From Psychrobacter sp. NG25 (GTDB taxonomy: Bacteria > Pseudomonadota > Gammaproteobacteria > Pseudomonadales > Moraxellaceae), in NCBI RefSeq assembly GCF_015234355.1, contig NZ_JADGMV010000007.1, positions 100,865 to 164,864 of the forward strand: a stretch of DNA of 64,000 nucleotides, in the 5' to 3' direction. Positions 8,732 to 18,895 of the stretch are shown in pieces (position 1 is the stretch's first letter; every line of letters begins with the position of its first letter). The notes beneath the pieces were generated by a model. It worked only from the letters and a program-made list of their open reading frames with translations, was not told where the DNA came from and did not search any database. Both the position numbers and the translations under genes were made by a program.

Positions 8732-9598
8732 TCATTTTTTGTGCGAGGCCGTCTTAGCAGCTAGCGCAGCACGAGGCTCTTCTTTGATCAAGATTTTGGC
8801 TAAAAATAAACCAAGCTCAAACAACAACCACATCGGAATGGCAAGCATCAGCATTGACACCCCATCGGGCGGTGTGACGACTGCCGCCACGGCGAAACAG
8901 CCGACAATGATATAACGACGTTTATCTTCTAGACTTTGAATGGAGACAATGCCAGTCAATATCAATAGCAAGGTAACGACTGGAATCTCAAAAGTTAAGC
9001 CAAATACCATAAACAGTTTGAGTGCAAAGCTCAGGTAACTGTCGATATCTGTCATTGGTAGGACGTTTTGCGGGGCAAACATGATAAAGAACTTTAGCAC
9101 CCCTTTGAGTACGATAAAGTAAGCAAACGCTACGCCAGAATAAAATAAGAATATCGAAGATAGTAGTACTGGTATTGCGATTCTCTTTTCTTTTTTATAT
9201 AGACCAGGCGCTACAAATGACCAGATTTGATACAAAATATAAGGCATGGCAAAGAATGCAGCGACGAAAACAGTCAGACGTATCGGTGCCATAAAGTTGG
9301 AGGTGATATCTGTCGCAATCATGGTTGAATTGGCTGGCAGTTGTGCAACCAATGGATCTGACAACAGATTATATAGCTCGCGTGAAAATCCGACTAACGC
9401 TAAAAATATGACCAGTACAGCAACACATATTTTGATTAAATGTCTACGTAGCTCAATCAAATGCTCTGTGATAGGCATGTCAGCCACAGCACTTAATGCA
9501 TCTGTAGGCTCATTTTTATCTATCGCATCGGTAGTTGCTTCTTTGTCTGAACTAGCAACTTTTTCTTGGCGGCTTTTTTTGCGTTTGAATAATCCCAT
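8732..9598 (-). CDS. tatC: Sec-independent translocase subunit TatC
   Basis: TatC is the polytopic receptor that binds twin-arginine signal peptides together with TatB. The 288-residue product has six predicted membrane segments, the conserved MPITEHLIELRRHLIK N-terminus before the first segment (about 42-57) and FxxPILYQIW-type periplasmic loop residues (AMPYILYQIWSF). A charged N-terminal tail of about 40 residues is longer than in E. coli. An upstream TTG at 9601 is also in frame, but the ATG at 9598 overlaps the tatB stop as TGATG, consistent with translational coupling. Third gene of tatABC. Confidence 0.95.
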   Translation of the reverse strand: MGLFKRKKSRQEKVASSDKEATTDAIDKNEPTDALSAVADMPITEHLIELRRHLIKICVAVLVIFLALVGFSRELYNLLSDPLVAQLPANSTMIATDITSNFMAPIRLTVFVAAFFAMPYILYQIWSFVAPGLYKKEKRIAIPVLLSSIFLFYSGVAFAYFIVLKGVLKFFIMFAPQNVLPMTDIDSYLSFALKLFMVFGLTFEIPVVTLLLILTGIVSIQSLEDKRRYIIVGCFAVAAVVTPPDGVSMLMLAIPMWLLFELGLFLAKILIKEEPRAALAAKTASHKK

Positions 9599-10293
9599 CA
9601 ATCAGACTCCTGTTTATTGTCAGAAGTCTGCATGCTTACAGGACTGTTTAATAAAACGTCGGCTTTATAATTCGGCAGGTAGGGAGGCATAGGTAAACGG
9701 CGAGCTTTGTCATACGCACCAAGACGGAACCACATATTTTCCCAAGGTTTGGTCGTGATGTTTTGAACCACTTGATGAGTATTATCTTGGGGTGTACTGC
9801 CTGTGGGAAAGCCGTGTAAACAGTCGTCTGCTTCTAATGGCTGCTTAGTATCTGCTAGTGTCGTATCTTGCCCATAGGCGTAATCGAATGCTTTAGGCGT
9901 GACTGACTGACTTTTTTGTTCACTACTATTTTGCTCACCATTATTGTCATCAGCTCTGACATGTGCAGCCTTACCGACAGTATCATTCGCGGCATTAAAA
10001 TGCTGGTTTTGAGCGTTTTCGAAATCTTTCATATTGCCACGCATTTCTGCTAGCTCGCGTTTCATATCCGACTCAGTTTGACGAATTTTGGCCAGCTCTT
10101 TTTGCATTTGCTGCCGTGTCTCAGCCAAATCTAGCTCAGCCTCTATTTCTGACTGTAAGGTAGATACCGTGCGGCGAATTTTGGCATACCATTGCCCAGC
10201 AGTCCGCGCTGCCTGAGGCAGTTTTTCTGGACCCAGAACAATCAAGGCGATTATGCCAAAGAGGAGTAATTCAGAAAACCCAATATCAAACAT
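9598..10293 (-). CDS. tatB: Sec-independent translocase subunit TatB
   Basis: The 231-residue product begins MFDIGFSELLLFGIIALIVLGPEKLP, the classic TatB membrane helix and hinge, followed by an amphipathic helix (about 25-60) and a long coiled, charged region (about 60-105). The remaining C-terminal half is acidic and probably disordered. TatB joins TatC in the signal-peptide receptor complex. Its stop overlaps the tatC start. It lies 53 bases downstream of tatA. Confidence 0.93.
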   Translation of the reverse strand: MFDIGFSELLLFGIIALIVLGPEKLPQAARTAGQWYAKIRRTVSTLQSEIEAELDLAETRQQMQKELAKIRQTESDMKRELAEMRGNMKDFENAQNQHFNAANDTVGKAAHVRADDNNGEQNSSEQKSQSVTPKAFDYAYGQDTTLADTKQPLEADDCLHGFPTGSTPQDNTHQVVQNITTKPWENMWFRLGAYDKARRLPMPPYLPNYKADVLLNSPVSMQTSDNKQESD

Positions 10294-10346
10294 AATGGTT
10301 GAGTGTCACTATCTAGGAACTACAGGCTGGCGAAGTGCTATAGGCA

Positions 10347-10619
10347 TTATACGTTGTGCTTATCGTCAGTAGGGGCTGCGTTGATATCGCTATTATTGAC
10401 GTTGTCAGTAGCTGAGCGATCTGTGGTACGGGTATTGCTATCGTGATCAAGGACGGCGTGCTTTTTAGCATGCTCTGTATTTTCGTCTTTGACCGCTTCT
10501 TTGAAGCCCTTAACTGCGCCGCCTAAATCTTTGCCAGCATTTCTCAGTTTAGAGGTGCCAAATACGACGACCACCACAACCAATAGTATCAGCCAATGCG
10601 TAATAGAAAAACTGCCCAT
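10347..10619 (-). CDS. tatA: Sec-independent translocase subunit TatA
   Basis: This 90-residue pore-forming subunit starts [25 protein letters not shown], a single membrane helix with the FG hinge, then an amphipathic helix [18 protein letters not shown] and an acidic Asn/Asp-rich tail. TatA oligomerises on substrate-loaded TatBC to move folded proteins across the inner membrane. It is the first gene of the leftward tatABC unit; the promoter must lie in 10620-10862, which I cannot resolve. Confidence 0.95.
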   Translation of the reverse strand: MGSFSITHWLILLVVVVVVFGTSKLRNAGKDLGGAVKGFKEAVKDENTEHAKKHAVLDHDSNTRTTDRSATDNVNNSDINAAPTDDKHNV

Positions 10620-10862
10620 AAAGCTATCCTCATGTCTTGGTTTTCAGTCTATATATGAATACTTTACGTTTATATCTTTGCGTTTATCACATAGCAATAT
10701 AGTAAACAAAAAGTATCGACATATAATGCGACGTTAAAAGAGCTATATTATAACCTGCAGTTGTGACAAAAGGGTGAAATCGCAAAATATTCAAACAGGG
10801 TAGTTGATTATCTTACGATTTCACAAGCTGCCTTCACGAGATTAAATTTACAACATCACAAG

Positions 10863-11711
10863 TTATCGTGACGCTTTTTCATCAATGCCCGAGAGTCCAA
10901 AGCGACGTCCTAGCTCGTTTAATACAGCGTCCGACTCTATATCGAACCATGCCAGTCCAACCAACGTATGAAACCAGACATCAGCTACTTCATAAATGAG
11001 CTCATGACGTGCCTCATCATATTGCGCTTTGTCTAGGCTTTCGTCACAACTGGCAAAGTCTTTGGCAGCGATGATGCTTTCGGTACTTTCTTCACCGACT
11101 TTTTCTAATATTTTATTTAACCCTTTAGCATACAAGCTGGCCACATAAGAGCTATCGGCGTCAGCGTTTTTGCGTTCAGCCAATACATTATCAAGCTGCT
11201 GCAAAATAGAGACGTTCTCTGTTTGATTAGACTCAGCGTTAGTGTCATCTTTAGCAGTGGTGTTATTGGGTTGCAGATTGGTTTGTAGACTGCTATCCGC
11301 CGTCTCAGTTGATGCATAAATATTCGCAGGGTCTTTTAGTACTTTATCAACGGTTTCCCACTCAGGCGTTTGTCCAGATAAATCTAAACGCTGATAAAAA
11401 CAAGACTCTCGGCCAGTGTGACAAGCAATACCACCAGCTTGGGTGACATCAAGTACAATCACATCTGCATCACAGTCCAAGCGAATATCGTGGACAGTTT
11501 GAGTGTGACCTGACGACTCGCCTTTGTGCCATAATTTGGCACGTGAGCGCGAAAAATAAACGGCTGTCTGCGTTTGTGCAGTCAGTTGGAGCGCTTCCGC
11601 GTTCATCCATGCCATCATCAAAATACGCCCAGACTTATGGTCTTGAGCAATCGCAGGAATCAAACCATCGTCATTAAATTTTATGGCAGCCAGCCAAGCA
11701 GGTAAAGTCAT
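10863..11711 (-). CDS. hisIE: Bifunctional phosphoribosyl-AMP cyclohydrolase / phosphoribosyl-ATP pyrophosphatase
   Basis: The 282-residue fusion performs steps 2 and 3 of histidine synthesis. The HisI domain (about 1-125) shows the metal-site motifs [12 protein letters not shown] and [10 protein letters not shown] and the substrate motif [11 protein letters not shown]. The HisE domain (about 160-282) has the helical MazG-like [18 protein letters not shown] and [17 protein letters not shown], with the glutamates for Mg. The two are joined by a roughly 40-residue Asn/Thr/Asp-rich linker that looks disordered and is longer than in enteric HisIE. ATG 11711 is the only sensible start. Other his genes are not nearby. 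Confidence 0.93.
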   Translation of the reverse strand: MTLPAWLAAIKFNDDGLIPAIAQDHKSGRILMMAWMNAEALQLTAQTQTAVYFSRSRAKLWHKGESSGHTQTVHDIRLDCDADVIVLDVTQAGGIACHTGRESCFYQRLDLSGQTPEWETVDKVLKDPANIYASTETADSSLQTNLQPNNTTAKDDTNAESNQTENVSILQQLDNVLAERKNADADSSYVASLYAKGLNKILEKVGEESTESIIAAKDFASCDESLDKAQYDEARHELIYEVADVWFHTLVGLAWFDIESDAVLNELGRRFGLSGIDEKASR

Positions 11712-11834
11712 AATATATCTGTCATCTTGTAAGTATGAAGTAGGGAATGGTCAATGCATCATAGCCATTCACTCTCTTGATATGGAGAGTGAAAAGGCTC
11801 TTCGAGCAAAGACAGTATTTTAAGAAAAACAATG

Positions 11835-12278
11835 TTAAAGATTAACTAAGTGTGGGTATAGCGCTTCTTTTAAAGTGTTGTTGAGCGCAGTCACTTTATT
11901 TAGCCGGAAGTCGTAACTGAGAAAATGCAGTCGTGCTTTCGCCACTGTTTCACCCGTATGCATACGCGTGACTTTTATCACCATATTTCCGCCGTCATCA
12001 TACAACGGCTCGACGCCTATCTCAAACAGGAGTTGGTCACGCAATCGTACACGACTATCAATGTTTAACTGTAACTCATCAATAATTAAGCCCTGATAGT
12101 CGGCATTGATCTCTTTAATCCCTTTGGAGTATAAGAATCGCGCGCGCGCTTCAGTCACCAAGGCTGTCAATGACTCAAGTGTCAGATGCTGGCCTATATC
12201 TACCTCAGTATGACGTACACGCATGACTGTTTCAAAGACAAATAAATCGTTATCAAAATCCAACTCTTTTCTTGACAC
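11835..12278 (-). CDS. Hotdog-fold acyl-CoA thioesterase-like protein
   Basis: The 147-residue protein has the 4HBT-like order: MRVRHTEVDIGQHLTLESLTALVTEARARFL, with a His in a turn and a long helix, then RVRLRDQLLFEIGVEPLYDDGGNMVIKVTRMHTGETVAKARLHFLSYD for the beta-strands. This is typical of a single hotdog thioesterase domain that hydrolyses acyl-CoA or acyl-ACP. The usual YbgC active-site Asp is not obvious, so substrate and activity are uncertain. Transcribed leftward toward hisIE with a 123-base gap. Confidence 0.65.
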   Translation of the reverse strand: MSRKELDFDNDLFVFETVMRVRHTEVDIGQHLTLESLTALVTEARARFLYSKGIKEINADYQGLIIDELQLNIDSRVRLRDQLLFEIGVEPLYDDGGNMVIKVTRMHTGETVAKARLHFLSYDFRLNKVTALNNTLKEALYPHLVNL

Positions 12279-12574
12279 ATTATTTCCTAGGTTGACGGCA
12301 GGTGATGAGTTCTGCTGAGCTTGATATAGATTGGTAACATCGTAACGATGCCGACCATATGATATACGGCTAATAAGTGTGATAAGTAGTCTTGTATTAT
12401 TAGCGCCTAAACTATACCAATACTCACTCTCTACTTAAGCACAGCTTAAGCTGACATTCAATCTATTTGCAGAGGATTTCCCTGTTTTATTGGTGTTTTT
12501 ATGAGAAAGGCTAGCAGTCGGTTCATACTCGTTATCTACTATGATGGTTTACTGGGGCATGATTAAAACTTTCC

Positions 12575-12604
12575 TTGGCAAAACAGCGTGCTATCTGCTA
12601 AAAT
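12575..12604 (+). promoter_or_regulatory. Promoter of rpmI-rplT
   Basis: TTGGCA and TAAAAT are separated by 18 bases, and TGC directly before the -10 makes it an extended -10 promoter. A start near 12611 gives a leader of roughly 105 bases. Confidence 0.7.
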
Positions 12605-12615
12605 ACGGCCTCCCA

Positions 12616-12659
12616 CCTCAAGGCAAATAGAGGTTTAGTGGTTGTTTTTAAAGCCACTA
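12616..12659 (+). promoter_or_regulatory. Possible L20-responsive leader hairpins
   Basis: Two small hairpins, CCTC/GAGG (12616-12633) and TAGTGG/CCACTA (12636-12659), lie in the untranslated leader of rpmI. L20 represses this operon by binding its leader in enteric bacteria; that these hairpins do the same here is only inference. Confidence 0.3.
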
Positions 12660-12715
12660 TTCGTTATGTACTATTTGACGACCAGGTTCTATCAAAGACA
12701 AAGAGGCAAATCATC

Positions 12716-12913
12716 ATGAAAGTTAAGATGAAAACCAGAAGCGGTGCAGCTAAACGCTTCAAAAAAACAGCAAACGGCTTCAAGCGTAAGCAAGCAAACA
12801 AAAGCCATATCTTGACCAAGAAATCAGCTAAGCGTATTCGCCAGTTGCGCGGTCTTAAGATGGTGGACAAGTCTGACGAAGCAGCAGTTCGTCGTATGTG
12901 CCCATACATCTAA
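12716..12913 (+). CDS. rpmI: 50S ribosomal protein L35
   Basis: The 65-residue basic protein reads [18 protein letters not shown] and ends MCPYI, a clear L35 of normal length. An in-frame TTG/ATG extension upstream exists but ribosomal L35 starts at this Met, preceded by AAGAGG. It is followed by rplT 150 bases later in one operon. The usual upstream partners thrS and infC are absent; the upstream neighbour is the opposite-strand thioesterase. Confidence 0.97.
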   Translation: MKVKMKTRSGAAKRFKKTANGFKRKQANKSHILTKKSAKRIRQLRGLKMVDKSDEAAVRRMCPYI

Positions 12914-13063
12914 TAGCCTATCGTCATATGCATTTAATCAAGCGCTATTTAATTAATAGCCACTTAATTAAAAATATTTGACCTTGCAATCTGATAACGA
13001 TGTCTACTATTCGATGACATCGTGATTCGTTTAATAATGATTAAAAATATCTTGGAGTAATTT

Positions 13064-13420
13064 ATGGCCCGTGTAAAACGTGGTGTACAGGCGAATCGTC
13101 GTCACAAAAAAATCTTAAAACGCGCAAAAGGCTACTACGGTGCCCGTTCACGTGTTTACCGTGTAGCGGTACAAGCAGTGACCAAAGCTGGTCAATATGC
13201 TTATCGTGACCGTCGCAACAAAAAACGTACCTTCCGTCGTCTTTGGATTGCACGTATCAATGCTGGTGCACGCTTAAACGGTTTAAGCTATAGCCGCTTT
13301 ATCAATGGCATGAAAAAAGCTAACATCGCAATCGATCGTCGCGTACTTGCTGACATCGCTATGCATGATGCAGCGACTTTCACTGCATTGGTTGAAAAAG
13401 CAAAAGCGGAACTAGCATAA
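13064..13420 (+). CDS. rplT: 50S ribosomal protein L20
   Basis: The 118-residue basic protein begins [20 protein letters not shown] and contains the RNA-binding [20 protein letters not shown], both diagnostic of L20, an early-assembly 23S-binding protein that also autoregulates its own operon. TTGGAG precedes the ATG. A terminator follows at 13477-13507. Confidence 0.97.
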   Translation: MARVKRGVQANRRHKKILKRAKGYYGARSRVYRVAVQAVTKAGQYAYRDRRNKKRTFRRLWIARINAGARLNGLSYSRFINGMKKANIAIDRRVLADIAMHDAATFTALVEKAKAELA

Positions 13421-13476
13421 ATATTAGCCTATCTAAATGAATAGAACTAATATTGATTAATAGTACGATATTAATA

Positions 13477-13507
13477 AAAGCTACCGCTGGTCGGTGGCTT
13501 TTTTTAT
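13477..13507 (+). terminator. Terminator of rpmI-rplT
   Basis: AAAGCTACCG and CGGTGGCTTT pair across a short loop and are followed by a run of T, directly after rplT and before the pheS promoter. Confidence 0.85.
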
Positions 13508-13527
13508 ATTAAAATATTTTAGAGCTG

Positions 13528-13560
13528 ACTTTATCTGGGCTATCAGTACTCAGATAAAGT
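13528..13560 (+). repeat. Inverted repeat upstream of pheS
   Basis: ACTTTATCTG (13528-13537) and CAGATAAAGT (13551-13560) are perfect 10-base arms around a 13-base loop. It has no T-run, so it is not a simple terminator, and it lies upstream of the proposed pheS promoter, so it would not be in that mRNA leader. It may be a protein-binding site. Confidence 0.5.
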
Positions 13561-13587
13561 TCGTTTGATGTGGAAGTGAATTTTTCG

Positions 13588-13617
13588 TTGTCTAAATATT
13601 CAAGCCATTCATATTAT
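13588..13617 (+). promoter_or_regulatory. Candidate promoter of pheS-pheT
   Basis: TTGTCT and TATTAT are 18 bases apart, about 100 bases before the pheS start. I see no pheM-like Phe-rich leader peptide followed by an attenuator between here and pheS. Confidence 0.5.
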
Positions 13618-13632
13618 TAGCCTTTATTTTAA

Positions 13633-14784
<1,152 letters not shown>

Positions 14785-14844
14785 ATTTTAGTTTTTGATA
14801 CTAATACGCCTACCTTTACTCTAAAATTTTGATCCGAGATATTT

Positions 14845-17250
14845 ATGAAAATTAGCGAACAGTGGCTACGTCAATGGGTGAACCCCACTAATACCAGCGA
14901 ACAGTTGGCCGAACAGTTAACCATGGCAGGGCTAGAAATTGATGATCGCTATGCGGTTGCTCGTGCCTTTAGTGGTGTGGTCGTCGGTGAAGTCGTCAGC
15001 GTTGAGCAGCATCCAGATGCGGATAAACTGCGAGTCACGCAGGTAAATATCGGTGAAGCTGAGCTGCTACAAATTGTATGCGGCGCACCTAATGTCACCG
15101 TTGGTATGAAAGTACCTGTTGCCACCGTTGGGGCAGTGCTCCCAAGCGATGACAAAAAAGGTTTTAAAATTAAAAACGGTAACCTACGCGGCGTGGCCTC
15201 TAACGGTATGCTTTGTGGTGCTTCCGAAATTGATTTAACGGATAGCATAGACGGTTTGCTTGAATTACCTACAGATGCGCCGATCGGTACAGATATCCGT
15301 GAATATCTAGGCTTAGATAATCAGATATTGGATATCTCTATCACACCAAACCGTGGTGATTGCTTTAGTGTACGTGGTATTGCACGTGAAATATCAGTCA
15401 TCAACGACTTACCAATGCAAATGCCAACCATCGCTGAAAACATCACTATTACCGAAAATGGTGCAACGCCAGCCGTAACGGTAAATGCCGTTGAAGCCTG
15501 TCCACGCTACTTATTACAATCGATTAGCAATATTGATCGTAGCATTGAGACACCAAAGTGGATGCAGGATGCGCTTGTTCAATCAGGACTACGCTCACAC
15601 AACTTCCTGGTTGATGTGACCAACTATGTATTGATGGAGTTGGGTCAGCCGCTACATGCTTTTGATGCAGATACCATCGTTGGTGATATCGTTGTGCGTT
15701 TGGCACAGCCTGCTGAGACCATTACTTTACTCAATGAGCAAACGGTTACTCTAACGGGTGATGAGCTCGTGATTGCTGATGATAAAGGTGCACTGGCGCT
15801 CGCTGGTATCATGGGTGGTCAGCGTAGTAGCGTCACTGACAGCACGACCAATATTATTGTAGAAAGTGCTTTCTTTGGTCAGCTTGCTATCGCTGCTCGC
15901 GCACGCCGCTTTGGTCTACATACTGATGCGTCGCAACGTTTTGAGCGTGGGGTAGATTTTGAATTACCAGCGCTAGCATTGGCACGTGCTTGTGATTTGA
16001 TTATTAGCATCACTGGTGGTCAAGCGGGTCCTATCGTAAAAGCTGAGAGTGCTGAGCATTTACCAGCACGTGCGCCAATTACTTTGCCAATCACTAAAGT
16101 TCGTGATGTCATCGGGATCGATATTGAGCCAACAGAGATGGTGCGTATCTTAACTCAGTTAGGGTTTGAAGTGGAGCAACAAGCAGATGCGTTAGTCTGT
16201 AAGCCACCATCTTATCGTTTTGATATGAGTATCCGCGAGGATCTTATCGAAGAGATTGCCCGTATCTATGGCTATGACAATATTCCAAGTGTGTTGCCGC
16301 ACTTGCAAGTAAGCATGGATTATGACGATACCGCTGACTTGACTCATGAGATGAAGCTGGCATTGGTCGATACTGGCTATATGGAAGCGATTAGCTTTAG
16401 TTTTAGCGATGCAAAACTAGAAGCATTGCTCGATGACGAAGCACTGGGAGAGGTACTGGCACTGGCCAATCCTATCTCTAGTGATTTAGCCGTTATGCGC
16501 CGCACCTTACTGTCAAGTTTATTACCATGTGTGCAATATAACTTGAACCGTCAGCAACCACGTGTGCGTTTCTTTGAAACAGGTCTTAGCTTTGTCGGCC
16601 AGAGCATCAGCGAATTAGTACAGACCCCAAGTATTGCGTTGGTCGCAGTCGGTAATGTGTGGGATGAGCAAGCCTATCAGAATCGTGCTTTAGATTTTTA
16701 TGACCTCAAACATGATATCGAGCAGTTATTACCTGCGCAAATAGAGGGTGCTCGTATCCGATATGAGCGTAGTGGACTAAACTTTTTGCATCCTGGTCAA
16801 AGCGCTAAATTATATATCGATGATCAGTACGTTGGTTGGCTTGGCCAATTGCACCCTAATACTGCAAAACAGTTAGACCTACCAGCCACTTGGGTTGCGC
16901 AGCTATCACTTGCACCATTATTGACGGTCGCTCGTGAGCAGCATGCTATCAGCACGCCTAGTAAGTTCCCACAAGTACGCCGCGATATTGCCATTCTAGT
17001 CGATAGTGATATTAGTTTGCAGACACTAGAAACTACGATTCGTGCTGCCGCAGGCGAGCTATTGACAGATCTGTGGTTATTTGATGTTTATCAAGGTGAT
17101 AAAGTACCGACAGGTCAGCGCTCATTGGCATTTGCACTCGTATGGCAAGACAGTACGCAAACCTTATCTGATGACGTAGTAAAAACGACTACTGATCAGG
17201 TTGTGCAAGCGCTAACAGAACAGCACTCTGCGCAGTTACGCGATAGCTAA
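14845..17250 (+). CDS. pheT: Phenylalanyl-tRNA synthetase beta subunit
   Basis: The 801-residue beta subunit has the full domain series: EMAP-like tRNA-binding domain (about 40-150, VVSVEQHPDADKLRVTQVNIG), B3/B4 editing domain with ITPNRGDCFSVRGIAREI and LVDVTNYVLMELGQPLHAFD, B5 (about 405-480), the core class II-like fold ending LHPGQSAKLY, and the C-terminal ferredoxin-fold anticodon-binding domain (FPQVRRDIAILVD...VYQGDKVPTGQRSLAFAL). Normal length, no disruptions. ATG 14845 follows a weak Shine-Dalgarno GAGAT. Operon with pheS and probably ihfA. Confidence 0.97.
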   Translation: MKISEQWLRQWVNPTNTSEQLAEQLTMAGLEIDDRYAVARAFSGVVVGEVVSVEQHPDADKLRVTQVNIGEAELLQIVCGAPNVTVGMKVPVATVGAVLPSDDKKGFKIKNGNLRGVASNGMLCGASEIDLTDSIDGLLELPTDAPIGTDIREYLGLDNQILDISITPNRGDCFSVRGIAREISVINDLPMQMPTIAENITITENGATPAVTVNAVEACPRYLLQSISNIDRSIETPKWMQDALVQSGLRSHNFLVDVTNYVLMELGQPLHAFDADTIVGDIVVRLAQPAETITLLNEQTVTLTGDELVIADDKGALALAGIMGGQRSSVTDSTTNIIVESAFFGQLAIAARARRFGLHTDASQRFERGVDFELPALALARACDLIISITGGQAGPIVKAESAEHLPARAPITLPITKVRDVIGIDIEPTEMVRILTQLGFEVEQQADALVCKPPSYRFDMSIREDLIEEIARIYGYDNIPSVLPHLQVSMDYDDTADLTHEMKLALVDTGYMEAISFSFSDAKLEALLDDEALGEVLALANPISSDLAVMRRTLLSSLLPCVQYNLNRQQPRVRFFETGLSFVGQSISELVQTPSIALVAVGNVWDEQAYQNRALDFYDLKHDIEQLLPAQIEGARIRYERSGLNFLHPGQSAKLYIDDQYVGWLGQLHPNTAKQLDLPATWVAQLSLAPLLTVAREQHAISTPSKFPQVRRDIAILVDSDISLQTLETTIRAAAGELLTDLWLFDVYQGDKVPTGQRSLAFALVWQDSTQTLSDDVVKTTTDQVVQALTEQHSAQLRDS

Positions 17251-17271
17251 TATTTAATATAGACAATAAAC

Positions 17272-17312
17272 GATGCTCTGTAGCTTTTCTATTCATAAGG
17301 CTACGGGGCATT
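17272..17312 (+). repeat. Hairpin between pheT and ihfA
   Basis: GATGCTCTGTAGC (17272-17284) can pair along 13 positions with GCTACGGGGCATT (17300-17312) using three G-U wobbles. There is no T-run. It may protect or process the pheT 3' end or attenuate read-through into ihfA. Confidence 0.45.
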
Positions 17313-17378
17313 GCTATTAATAGAAAGCCCTAAAATACGTTAAGTGGTTATTAATAAAGGACTTTCATGCGCTTTTTA

Positions 17379-17407
17379 TTAAAAAAACGTCCAAAAACCT
17401 TTATAAT
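17379..17407 (+). promoter_or_regulatory. Candidate ihfA promoter
   Basis: A perfect TATAAT (17402-17407) stands 17 bases downstream of TTAAAA, about 70 bases before the ihfA start, inside an A/T-rich tract. This would give ihfA its own promoter in addition to pheST read-through, as known in enteric bacteria. Confidence 0.5.
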
Positions 17408-17476
17408 AGCTAACATTAACCCTCATACCGCTAAACCATGATATTCGACATCACGACATAGCATAGGAGTTGTACT

Positions 17477-17776
17477 GTGAGCACCTTAACCAAATCTGAC
17501 ATGATCGAGCATTTGATGAGTCATCTTAACCTAACACGCCAAGAAGGACGCTGTTTGGTTGAGAACTTTTTTGATGAGTTGTCAGAGAGTTTGATTGATG
17601 GCAAAGAGGTCAAGCTTTCAGGCTTTGGCAATTTTGAGCTTAAAGATAAAAATAGCCGACCAGGCCGTAACCCAAAAACAGGGGAGCCCGTTGCAGTATC
17701 AGCACGCCGTGTGGTTACCTTTAAAACAGGACAGAAATTTCGCCAGCAGGTTGACGAACGTTTATTTGATGCCTAA
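17477..17776 (+). CDS. ihfA: Integration host factor alpha subunit
   Basis: The 99-residue DNA-bending protein has the HU/IHF fold with [29 protein letters not shown], the beta-arm with the intercalating proline, and the IHF-alpha style N-terminus [10 protein letters not shown]. Position directly downstream of pheST is the canonical one for ihfA (himA) and argues against HU. It begins with GTG at 17477 preceded by AGGAG. Confidence 0.95.
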   Translation: MSTLTKSDMIEHLMSHLNLTRQEGRCLVENFFDELSESLIDGKEVKLSGFGNFELKDKNSRPGRNPKTGEPVAVSARRVVTFKTGQKFRQQVDERLFDA

Positions 17777-17952
17777 TCTAGATGTGTGTATTGATGATGA
17801 CGGCTTAAGTTTTTATGTTTAGGTCGTCGATTGATACTCGTTATATAGTCTAAGTATATAAGCTAAGCATGTTGATGTGCTTGAACTATATATGAGTAGC
17901 AATATCAGTGAACATTACAGTATTAGCTTGTTATACATCATAAATGACAGGC

Positions 17953-17987
17953 ACAAAAAAAGAGAGCTAAGGCTCTCTTTTTTTTAC
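17953..17987. terminator. Bidirectional terminator, ihfA / lipoprotein gene
   Basis: AAAAAAGAGAGC, TAAG and GCTCTCTTTTTT form a short perfect hairpin flanked by A and T runs between converging genes. A further imperfect TATATAGT/ACTATATA repeat lies upstream at about 17842-17890. Confidence 0.88.
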
Positions 17988-18017
17988 TACAGTATATTCA
18001 TCGTATAAACGATAAAA

Positions 18018-18374
18018 TTACTGAGCTGGTTCTTCAACAACAACTTCGTCAGCAGCGTCAACAGCTGGAGTTTCGCTAGCTACATCCATGCTAGTAGTTG
18101 CTTCGCCGTCTACAGGAACTTCAGCGTCCATTTCGTCAGTAGCAGTTGCAGCTTGAGCATCAGCGATGTCAGCTTCAGCGCCAGCAACAGCAGCGTCAGC
18201 ATCAGCAGTTACTTCGCCTTCAGCAGCAGCTTCGTCTAGTTCTGCAGAAGCGTCTTGCACTTCTTCTGATGCGTCAGATAAATCTTCAGCAGCGTTTTCT
18301 TTGCTGCTGTCACAGGCAGTTAGGCCCATAGTTGCAGTCATGATACCAGCTAGAGCAAGTAATTTAAGTTTCAT
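18018..18374 (-). CDS. Small, highly acidic lipoprotein of unknown function
   Basis: The 118-residue product has a short lipoprotein signal peptide ending LTAC (Cys21). The mature part is almost entirely Ala, Asp, Glu, Val and Thr with no aromatic residues and no recognisable domain, so it is probably disordered or weakly helical and strongly negatively charged. I do not recognise a family. AT-rich upstream sequence contrasts with its Ala-rich codons. ATG 18374 follows GGAGAAAAC. Stand-alone gene, converging on ihfA. Confidence 0.7.
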   Translation of the reverse strand: MKLKLLALAGIMTATMGLTACDSSKENAAEDLSDASEEVQDASAELDEAAAEGEVTADADAAVAGAEADIADAQAATATDEMDAEVPVDGEATTSMDVASETPAVDAADEVVVEEPAQ

Positions 18375-18895
18375 AGTGTTTTCTCCGGAAAAATGAAATG
18401 ATCAATAGCAGCAACATGGGTTGAAATCCGAGATTTCTCAGTATTCAACGACTTCCAGTTACAGCTACTCAGCTTGCACGCATTCTATATGTTTTCTATC
18501 TAAATGGAAATAGTCCGTACAATTAAGTAACAATAAAATTGTAAGTTTAATTTTACTTCGTATATTGATTATAATTTTTAACACCCTGTTGGATATCAAA
18601 AAAAATGCAATCAATGACATCAGATTGTTTTTAAAGAAGTTTTTTTGGATATTAACTTCTAAATTTACTTGCAATAATTTACTGCTTTCACGATGATTAA
18701 TCAGTAAATAAATGTAACGTTTGATGTAATGTGAGTAAATTAAGGAGGTGTTATCTATCGAAAGGCATATATAGCCTATTATTTTTAATATAATAGGCTA
18801 AAGCACCAAGATAAAAAGCAGTATTGGCTGTAATATTATATGAATAACTATCAATACGAGCAGCAGTACCTATCGTATGTTTGAGGAATAAAATT
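18375..18895. other. AT-rich divergent spacer, lipoprotein / metallopeptidase
   Basis: This 521-base region is one of the most AT-rich in the window, especially 18520-18720. A hairpin TAGCCTATTA/TAATAGGCTA lies at 18773-18801 without a T-run. No believable ORF or RNA gene is visible. Confidence 0.5.

Noticed and set aside
17842..17890. TATATAGT/ACTATATA repeat after ihfA as another member of the 108-bp family
   Set aside because: It is only about 49 bp, lacks CTTGTATC, and its ends pair with mismatches.
18146..18396. Gln/Leu-rich and Ser/Ala-rich ORFs opposite the acidic lipoprotein gene
   Set aside because: They mirror the Ala/Asp/Glu codon repeats of the lipoprotein on the other strand.
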